From assembly GCA_963696325.1 (NCBI GenBank), contig CAVOJV010000007.1:1-39163 (forward strand): 39,163 nucleotides of DNA. Reading direction: 5' to 3'. A program made the translations under genes and the position numbers. This DNA is from CAVOJV01 sp963696325 (GTDB lineage: Bacteria; Pseudomonadota; Gammaproteobacteria; Competibacterales; Competibacteraceae). Under the pieces are notes generated by a model. That model did no database searches and had not been told where the DNA came from. It saw only the letters and a list, made by a program, of their open reading frames with translations. This document shows positions 33,400-39,163 of this stretch, one piece after another. The number at the start of each line of letters is the position of its first letter. Position 1 is the stretch's first letter.

Positions 33400-35430
33400 A
33401 TGACCACGCACTACCCTCACCTGCTGGCTCCCCTTGACCTTGGCTTTACCTCGCTACGTAACCGTGTACTGATGGGCTCCATGCACACGGGTCTTGAAGA
33501 CCGTCGCAAGGATTATGACAAGCTAGCGGTTTATTTCGCTGAACGCGCCCGAGGCGGCGTCGGCCTCATTGTCACCGGCGGCATTGCTCCCAATATCGCC
33601 GGCTGGGTTGCCCCCCTGTCGGGCAAGCTTAACCGTACCTGGGAAGTGGGACGACACCGCCTGGTGGCCAGCGCGGTGCACGCGGAGGGCGGCAAAATCT
33701 GTATGCAGATCCTGCACGCGGGCCGCTATGGTTACCATCCTTTCTCAATATCGCCTTCGGGGATAAAGTCCCCCATTACCCCCTTCAAATCCCGCCAGCT
33801 CAGCGCTCGAGGGGTGGAACGACAAATTGCCGCCTTCACGCGCTGCGCTCAATTGGCTCAGGAAGCCGGCTATGATGGTGTGGAGATCATGGGCTCCGAA
33901 GGCTATCTCATCAATCAGTTTCTCGCCGAGCGCACCAATCGCCGCGCAGATCGGTGGGGCGGCAGCTTTGCCAACCGCATGCGCTTTCCCGTGGAGATCG
34001 TGCACCGTATCCGGGAGACCGTGGGGCAGGAGTTCATTATCATCTACCGTCTCTCCATGCTGGATCTGGTGGAGGATGGCTGCGCCTGGGACGAAGTGGT
34101 TACCCTCGCCAAAGCCATCGAAGCCGCCGGCACCACGTTGATCAACACCGGCATCGGCTGGCACGAGGCCCGCATACCCACCATCGCCACCATGGTGCCG
34201 CGGGGTGGATTCACCTGGATCACTCACCACCTCAAGGATCACGTCCAGGTTCCGCTGATCACCACCAATCGCATAAATATGCCGCAGGTAGCCGAGGATA
34301 TCCTGGCCAACGGCGACGCCGACATGGTGTCCATGGCCCGCCCCTTCCTTGCCGATGCGGATTTCGTGCGCAAGGTGGCCGCGGGGCGCGAGGATGAAAT
34401 CAACACCTGCATCGCCTGCAACCAAGCTTGCTTGGATCATATCTTCGTCCGGAAGCGGGCTACCTGTCTGGTCAATCCGCGCGCCTGCCATGAGACGGAA
34501 CTCAACTATTTGCCAACCCCCCGCAAAAAACGCATTGCCGTGGTTGGCGCCGGTCCGGCGGGACTGTCGTTCGCCACCGTAGCGGCGCAGCGGGGCCACG
34601 AGGTGACTTTGTTTGAGGCGGCGGCCGAGATCGGTGGCCAGTTCAACATGGCCAAGCGAATCCCCGGCAAGGAAGAGTTCTGGGAAACGCTACGGTATTT
34701 CCGGCGCCAATTGGAACTGGGGAAAGTGAAAATTCTCCTGGGCCGGCAAATCAGTGCAACAGAACTCATCCAGGGCGGTTATGACGAGGTAGTGCTGGCC
34801 ACCGGGGTAATGCCCCGCCGGCCGAACTTTAAAGGCGTAGACCATCCCAAGGTGCTGTCCTATGTGGACGTGCTGCTGCACAGCAAGCCCGTGGGTAAAT
34901 CCGTGGCTATCGTGGGAGCTGGCGGCATTGGGTTTGACGTGGCCGAGTTCCTGGCCCACGAGGGCATTTCGCCCAGCCTGGACAAAGACTTGTTCTTTAG
35001 AGAATGGGGAGTTGACCTTACCCTTCAGGCACGGGGCGGCATCGCGGGGGTCAAGCCCGAGGTCGCGGCCTCACCACGCAAGCTGTACCTCCTGCAGCGC
35101 AATTCCAGCAAGCCAGGCCAGAAGCTCGGCAAAACCACCGGCTGGATTCATCGCAGCTCACTCCAGCACAAGCGGGTAGAAATGGTCCCCGGGGTTAGCT
35201 ACGACGGCGTCGATGACCAGGGATTACACATTACCGTGCACGGCCAGCCGCGTCTGTTGGTGGTAGATACCGTCGTCATTTGCGCTGGCCAGGAGTCTCG
35301 GCGGGAGCTGGAAACGGAATTGCAGACCGCCGGGGTGCGCGTACATTTGATCGGCGGTGCGGACGTAGCGGCGGAACTAGACGCCAAGCGAGCTATCGAC
35401 CAGGGCAGCCGGCTGGCGGCAACGATCTAA
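33400..35430 (+). CDS. fadH: NADPH-dependent 2,4-dienoyl-CoA reductase
   Basis: A 676-aa iron-sulfur flavoprotein that reduces 2,4-dienoyl-CoA during beta-oxidation of unsaturated fatty acids. An N-terminal FMN TIM barrel of the Old Yellow Enzyme family (YPHLLAPLDLGFTSLRNRV, MGSMHTGLED) is followed by [4Fe-4S] cysteines (CIACNQACLDHIF and CLVNPRAC, about 340-365). FAD/NADPH domains carry VVGAGPAGLSFATVAA and VAIVGAGGIGFDVAEFLA. Length agrees with E. coli FadH (672 aa). It lies between the two phasin-like genes, consistent with a role in fatty-acid/PHA carbon flow. The 379 bp upstream to the divergent phasin-HhH start contain no other gene that I can see. Confidence 0.97.
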   Translation: MTTHYPHLLAPLDLGFTSLRNRVLMGSMHTGLEDRRKDYDKLAVYFAERARGGVGLIVTGGIAPNIAGWVAPLSGKLNRTWEVGRHRLVASAVHAEGGKICMQILHAGRYGYHPFSISPSGIKSPITPFKSRQLSARGVERQIAAFTRCAQLAQEAGYDGVEIMGSEGYLINQFLAERTNRRADRWGGSFANRMRFPVEIVHRIRETVGQEFIIIYRLSMLDLVEDGCAWDEVVTLAKAIEAAGTTLINTGIGWHEARIPTIATMVPRGGFTWITHHLKDHVQVPLITTNRINMPQVAEDILANGDADMVSMARPFLADADFVRKVAAGREDEINTCIACNQACLDHIFVRKRATCLVNPRACHETELNYLPTPRKKRIAVVGAGPAGLSFATVAAQRGHEVTLFEAAAEIGGQFNMAKRIPGKEEFWETLRYFRRQLELGKVKILLGRQISATELIQGGYDEVVLATGVMPRRPNFKGVDHPKVLSYVDVLLHSKPVGKSVAIVGAGGIGFDVAEFLAHEGISPSLDKDLFFREWGVDLTLQARGGIAGVKPEVAASPRKLYLLQRNSSKPGQKLGKTTGWIHRSSLQHKRVEMVPGVSYDGVDDQGLHITVHGQPRLLVVDTVVICAGQESRRELETELQTAGVRVHLIGGADVAAELDAKRAIDQGSRLAATI

Positions 35431-35458
35431 GTGGTGAGCCTGGCGGTTTTTCGCAGGC

Positions 35459-35833
35459 TCAGTCCTTTTTCGCCAGCGTCTCAATAGACTTGCTCAAGGC
35501 GTCCATGCGCTTATTAAGATTCTGCAAATCTTTATGGGTAGGAACCTTCAGCCCTTGCAAGGCACGCGCAACGCGGCCCTCGAATAGCTGCTCCACGTTG
35601 ACGAAATTATCTGCTGGTTTACCCTTGATGGCGTCGGCCTTCGGCGGTTCCAGCCTATGCTGGCGAGCATCGATTTTCTCCCCTTCCTTAATTAGGGAAT
35701 CGACCAGCTTTTCGCCCTCCTGCTGAAGTTTCGCCAGAGCCCCCAAACCAGCCAGTCGAGTCTGGCCGGCAAGTCCCTTAATCAGCGAGATTAGTAGATT
35801 TTCACTTTCTTGCGCGCTTTTTGGCGTGGTCAT
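35459..35833 (-). CDS. Phasin family (PHA granule-associated) protein
   Basis: The 124-aa helical protein (GALAKLQQEGEKLVDSLIKEG, then NVEQLFEGRVARALQGLKVPTHKDLQNLNKRMDALSKSIETL) matches the phaF/phaI-type polyhydroxyalkanoate granule-associated family. Its central EQLFEGRVARALQGL resembles EQIFENRVSRVLSRL of the protein at 32247-33020, so the two are related. Start ATG 35833. It converges on fadH; GAGCCTG (35436-35442) and CAGGCTC (35454-35460) form a hairpin across the 28-bp gap. It shares direction with the VWA gene upstream. Confidence 0.85.
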   Translation of the reverse strand: MTTPKSAQESENLLISLIKGLAGQTRLAGLGALAKLQQEGEKLVDSLIKEGEKIDARQHRLEPPKADAIKGKPADNFVNVEQLFEGRVARALQGLKVPTHKDLQNLNKRMDALSKSIETLAKKD

Positions 35834-35846
35834 TATAGCTAGCCTT

Positions 35847-36835
35847 TTATTGGATCCGCCGTTGTAATTCCCGAATAGCCCGGTCCAACCCTTCCAGAGT
35901 AAGAGGGTACATGCGGTCTTTCATGAGTTCACGGGTCATTTGTATGGAAGGCGTATATTCCCAGTGACCTTCCGGCTGGGGATTCAGCCAGATAGCATGA
36001 GGATAGGCCTCTAACAGTCGGCTTATCCATACCGCGCCCGCCTCCTCATTAAAATATTCTATGCTACCACCTGGATAAGCGATTTCGTGAGGACTCATCG
36101 TAGCGTCGCCCACGAAAATCAGCTTGTAGTCGCGGCCGAAGGTATGAATCACGTCCAGCGTGGGTATGCGTTCCGTATAACGGCGATAGTTATCCTTCCA
36201 CAGCGCCTCATACAAAAAATTATGAAAATAAAAATATTCCAGATGTTTGAACTCGGTTTTGGCGGCGGAAAACAGCTCTTCGCAACTGCGTATATGATCG
36301 TCCATGGAACCGCCCGCATCAAGAAATAGCAGTACCTTCACCGCATTGTGGCGTTCCGGAACCATTTTCAGATCCAGCAACCCCGCATTTCGGGCCGTGG
36401 AACGGATGGTATCGTCAATATCCAGTTCTTCCGCCGCGCCCTGGCGGGCGAACTTACGTAAGCGCCGCAGCGCTACCTTTATATTGCGAGTGCCCAGCTC
36501 CACGGAATCATCCAGATTGCGGAATTCACGCTTATCCCATACCTTGACCGCACGCCGATGGCGGGAGCTATCCTGACCGATGCGCACGCCCTCGGGGTTG
36601 TATCCGTAGGCGCCAAAGGGTGAAGTGCCGCCGGTGCCTATCCATTTATTGCCACCTTGATGGCGCTCTTTTTGCTCTTCCAGGCGCTTGCGCAGAGTCT
36701 CCATCAACTGTTCCCAGCCACCTATGGATTCGATGAGCTGTTTTTCTTCCTCGCTCAAGCGCAATTCCATCTGTTTGCGCAGCCACTCCTCGGGAACCTC
36801 CCCGAGAACTTCGTTGAACAGATTCTCAACCGTGC
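35847..36835 (-). CDS. VWA domain protein (CoxE-like), N-terminally truncated
   Basis: The C-terminal part of a family of about 390 residues with a von Willebrand A-type domain. Visible are EEQKERHQGGNKWIGTGGTSPFGAYGYNP, DKREFRNLDDSVELGTRNIK, the MIDAS-like VLLFLDAGGSMDD (about 125-137 from ATG 36770) and FVGDATMSPHEI, ending at YPLTLEGL. The annotated ATG 36770 lies inside the family domain. The frame continues upstream with family-like sequence (LFNEVLGEVPEEWLRKQ) to about 36,830, after which it is unrelated. The missing N-terminus, some 60-100 residues, coincides with the truncation of the opposite gene. Function of the family is unclear; partners are often MoxR-type AAA ATPases, none of which is here. 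Confidence 0.85.
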
Positions 36836-36845
36836 TCGCCCCGGC
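36825..36845. other. Junction joining two truncated genes
   Basis: Left of here the minus-strand VWA gene is cut in its N-terminal region. Right of here a plus-strand SGNH/DUF4886-type gene begins in mid-domain. GC content and third-position G/C rise sharply to the right. No insertion sequence or repeat is visible at the joint. Confidence 0.7.
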
Positions 36846-37122
36846 CGGCTTGGCCTGGCAGCGCGCGTTCCTTCTCGACCCGGCGCTCGAGCTCCACCAC
36901 GCCGACGGCCGACACGCCAGCGCCGCCGGCTCCTACCTGTCCGCCTGCGTGCTGGTCGCCGTGCTGACCGGCGCCAGCCCGGTCGGCCTGCCGGCCGGCT
37001 TCACGATAGAAGGAAAGCGGCGCCCGGAGCTGTCGCCTGAAACCGCCGGCCTCCTGCAGCGGGTGGCGGCCGAACTGGCGTCGGGTTCAGCGGGGTGCGG
37101 CCGCCCGGGCAGGGGGTCCTGA
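36835..37122 (+). CDS. SGNH/DUF4886-like protein, C-terminal fragment
   Basis: The fragment reads LAPAGLAWQRAFLLDPALEL, then HHADGRHASAAGSYLSACVL and ASPVGLPAGF, and ends after LSPETAGLLQRVAAEL. The DGRH(A)S pattern matches the last conserved block of SGNH hydrolase-like/DUF4886 proteins (DGSHPS with the catalytic Asp and His). The N-terminal three quarters, with the nucleophile Ser, are missing at the junction. Its TGA overlaps the next start (TGATG). Confidence 0.7.
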   Translation, partial: LAPAGLAWQRAFLLDPALELHHADGRHASAAGSYLSACVLVAVLTGASPVGLPAGFTIEGKRRPELSPETAGLLQRVAAELASGSAGCGRPGRGS

Positions 37123-37655
37123 TGGCGGTCCTGGTCGAAGCGATTTCGGTGATCGTTCGGAGAAGCGCGGTGGACGCGAAGTTCCCCGGCGGATGGCCGG
37201 CGTTCGCCGCCGCCGCGCCGAACCTCACGTTCTGCGCCGACGGCGAGATCGCCCGCGTGGGGTTCATGTCGCCGGACAACGTCGAGGGCTATGTCCGGTC
37301 GCTGGAACGGGTGGGGCTGACCCACCTCGACGGCGGGAAGGCGATCGACCTGGTCGTGGTCGATCAGATGGGCGGCCCGGCATCCCCATCCGGGTGGCTG
37401 GAGTTCGGCCACGTGGATCTGACCGGCGCCGGCGCCAAGGTGGCCGCGTGCCGCCTCGTCGGCAGCCGGGTCGCGTCGATCATGCTGCCGGAAGGCTGGG
37501 AGTATGAAGGCTCTCTAAGCCAGACCTACGGGTTCATCCCCGCCGGGGAGCTGGACAAGAGCCTGGAGTTCCTGCGCCACGAAAACGGGATGGATGTGTT
37601 CCTCAACCGGCTCACCGGCAAAGAGGTCTACATCGGACGCACCGGCGAGGCGTGA
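37122..37655 (+). CDS. Conserved hypothetical protein
   Basis: 177 aa from ATG 37122, which overlaps the preceding stop by one base, suggesting an operon. It has no signal peptide or membrane helix. Features such as MAVLVEAISVIVRR, DLVVVDQMGGP, WLEFGHVDL and FLRHENGMDVFLNRLTGKEVYIG look like a coherent globular protein. I recognise the general pattern as a widespread uncharacterised family but cannot assign a function. Confidence 0.75.
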   Translation: MAVLVEAISVIVRRSAVDAKFPGGWPAFAAAAPNLTFCADGEIARVGFMSPDNVEGYVRSLERVGLTHLDGGKAIDLVVVDQMGGPASPSGWLEFGHVDLTGAGAKVAACRLVGSRVASIMLPEGWEYEGSLSQTYGFIPAGELDKSLEFLRHENGMDVFLNRLTGKEVYIGRTGEA

Positions 37656-37666
37656 AGGTCCCAAGG

Positions 37667-38119
37667 TTACAGAAACTCGCCGCCCAGGATATCTTTCAGG
37701 TGGTGCTTCAGGTGCCGAAGGTAGTCCGTGACGACGAATTCCAGGGCCACCGGTTCCGGCGTGCCGATGTTGCACGGGGAGGGCTTGGCCACATCAGGGA
37801 TGCACGCGATCACGTGCGAGAGGTGATCGTTGTAAGCCGACCAGAGGGAGACCAGAGCGCCCACGGGCGTTCGTTGCACCGCTGGATTCTGACCCATTCG
37901 TTCTGAGCGTAGGGCGGGAATCCCAGCCCCGCACCGTCTACCGCCCGGACGAACCGCTGGTGGTTGTTCGCGGCCGAGTCGATCAGGTGGCCGAGGATTT
38001 CCTTCTTCGACCACTCGCCCGGGGCGGTCCTTCGTTGCCACATCTCCGCTGTCGAGCCGGGACAGCTCGGGCCCCACGATGGCGACGACGGCGCGCAGTT
38101 GCTCGGCGATCTCTTGCAT
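37667..38119 (-). pseudogene. DinB-family protein with two frameshifts
   Basis: It begins MQEIAEQLRAVVAIVGPELSRLDSG at ATG 38119. After a shift near 38,045 it continues WQRRTAPGEWSKKEILGHLIDSAANNHQRF in a second frame, and after another near 37,853 it becomes LVSLWSAYNDHLSHVI and ends YLRHLKHHLKDILGG. Together these make a four-helix DinB-like metal-binding fold with its histidines (HLIDS, H in YNDHL, HLKHHL). Either two single-base sequencing errors or true decay. Confidence 0.75.
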
Positions 38120-38406
38120 ATCCAGACACCTCCGCGATTCGTTTTTTCCCCCGCCCCTCAGGGTGCTATGGTCCACACGCTTACGCGGCCGCACTTTATC
38201 CGGCTGCAGGACATCGATGCAAGTCCGTCGCCCGGATGGGGGTTCGACTGAAGCGGTGCACCGCATTTCCTTCCCCGGCCCAATGGGATATGATGCCACA
38301 TGTCCAACGGCTTATGAGGGGGTCGGATTTCGCCCCCGAGTCGGCTTGCGTCGATCGGTGAGGCATGGCGATGCACGGAATTGTCTGAGGAGATGAGGGT
38401 CTCGGA

Positions 38407-38592
38407 ATGAAGGCCGTGATCAAAACCGACTTGCAGGCCGCCTCCGCGGAAGCGGCCCAGCGGGCCCTGTTCGATCTCTGCGAGGAGATGAAGAAGAAGG
38501 GCCTCGTCGGTTCCTACGCATTCGAGATCGAAACCCCGGAAGGCACGGTGACCGACCGGTGCGTTCTGGCGGAAGGAAAAGTCGTCGCCTGA
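38407..38592 (+). CDS. Small hypothetical protein
   Basis: A 61-aa ORF (MKAVIKTDLQAASAEAAQRA to VLAEGKVVA) with charged, soluble composition and codon use like its neighbours. A weak purine-rich stretch (GAGGAGATGAGGG) lies about 12 nt before ATG 38407. I do not recognise a family. It is preceded by about 290 bp (38120-38406) without a visible gene. Confidence 0.5.
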   Translation: MKAVIKTDLQAASAEAAQRALFDLCEEMKKKGLVGSYAFEIETPEGTVTDRCVLAEGKVVA

Positions 38593-38712
38593 AAGCCCTG
38601 ATCCCTGCCTGGAGGGCAGCGTGACGGGAACCAAGGCCTGCACGTTTCACGTGGGAAAACCGGGCCGGCGATCTGACGCCGGCATGTGCGCCCCCCCCCG
38701 GAAAGGATGGCA

Positions 38713-39163
38713 ATGCCCCCCACCGCATTCCAGGACCTGATCCCCGACAACCTCTGCTACGGCTGCGGCCCTTCCAACCTTCACGGCCTGCGCATCAAAA
38801 GCGTCTGGGAGGGGGATGAAGGGGTCTGCGTCTACCGGCCCGAGAGCCACCAGTCGGCGGGCCCGCCGCAGTTCCTCAACGGCGGCATCATCGCCACCCT
38901 GATCGACTGCCACAGCGTCTGCACCGCCATCGCGCACGCCTATCGGGCGGAGGGCCGCCCCATCGGCTCCGCCCCCCACATCTGGTGCGTGACGGCCAAC
39001 CTCAACGTGACCTACCTGCGTCCCACGCCGCTCGAGCTGCCGGTGACCTTGCGCGCCCGCATCGCCGAGGCCGGCCCCCGAAAGACGCTCGTGCGCTGCA
39101 GCCTTACTCGGGCGCCGACGAGTGCGCCCGCGCAGAAGTCCTGGCCGTGCGCGTGCGGGACAG
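38713..39163 (+). CDS. PaaI-type hotdog thioesterase, frameshifted and cut by window end
   Basis: The ORF (FQDLIPDNLCYGCGPSNLHG, FLNGGIIATLIDCHSVCTA, NVTYLRPTPLELPV) matches the PaaI/4HBT family of acyl-CoA thioesterases; NGGIIATLID holds the catalytic-region loop. GGAAAGG ends 6 nt before ATG 38713 (an in-frame ATG is at 38707). Near 39,104 the frame changes: RCSLTRAPTSAP replaces the expected sequence, while the next frame gives YSGADECARAEVLAVRVRD, as in relatives. A single-base loss is the simplest explanation. The 3' end lies beyond the window. Confidence 0.8.
   Translation, partial: MPPTAFQDLIPDNLCYGCGPSNLHGLRIKSVWEGDEGVCVYRPESHQSAGPPQFLNGGIIATLIDCHSVCTAIAHAYRAEGRPIGSAPHIWCVTANLNVTYLRPTPLELPVTLRARIAEAGPRKTLVRCSLTRAPTSAPAQKSWPCACGT

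Noticed and set aside
36688..36834. Plus-strand frame extending the SGNH fragment leftwards
   Set aside because: Before about 36,835 this frame is antisense to the VWA gene and has no SGNH-like sequence.

Overview
The window looks like the chromosome of a gammaproteobacterium for most of its length (about 1,790-36,830). The evidence is the gene set and its order: gor beside prlC (oligopeptidase A), pilU, rhlB, trxA-rho, groES-groEL, cutA-dsbD, aroQ-accB-accC-prmA, fis, glnA followed by ntrBC, and trmL. Two phasin-like genes around fadH point to a polyhydroxyalkanoate-storing bacterium. A Competibacter-like or purple-sulfur-like gammaproteobacterium would fit, but the genus cannot be fixed from sequence reading alone.

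Left end (1-1,791): the 3' part of a TPR protein made of near-identical 144-bp units with several frameshifts, then a 145-bp element bounded by perfect 24-bp inverted repeats. Next comes the most striking locus. A glutathione reductase gene (gor, minus strand) is cut in two by 2,428 bp (2,462-4,889). The insert encodes a tyrosine recombinase and an IS91-type HUH transposase and ends in an integron-like attC hairpin. Joining the flanks at G|TT restores gor in frame to 449 codons. The insert therefore entered exactly as an integron cassette would, but it carries its own two recombination enzymes and no recognisable integron integrase.

Middle (5,570-29,323): mostly intact housekeeping genes. groESL has a CIRCE operator plus sigma32-like and sigma70-like promoters. 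glnA has a sigma54 promoter and a probable NtrC site, and the genes that would act there (ntrB, ntrC) lie just downstream. Between the intact genes lie decayed remnants: a histidine kinase fragment, a cation diffusion facilitator with its middle deleted, and a frameshifted Rieske ferredoxin.

Right part (29,324-36,830): an acetylornithine/succinylornithine-type aminotransferase, a 149-bp palindromic element with cassette-like ends, ydcH, a DUF4743 Nudix hydrolase, a phasin-like protein fused to a helix-hairpin-helix domain, fadH, a small phasin and a VWA protein.

Right end (about 36,835-39,163): the VWA gene and an SGNH/DUF4886-type gene are both truncated at the same point. Beyond it the DNA is more GC-rich and its gene content looks unrelated: a conserved hypothetical, a DinB-like gene with two frameshifts, a 61-residue ORF and a PaaI-type thioesterase with a frameshift. 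This is either a real rearrangement or horizontally acquired segment, or an assembly chimera.
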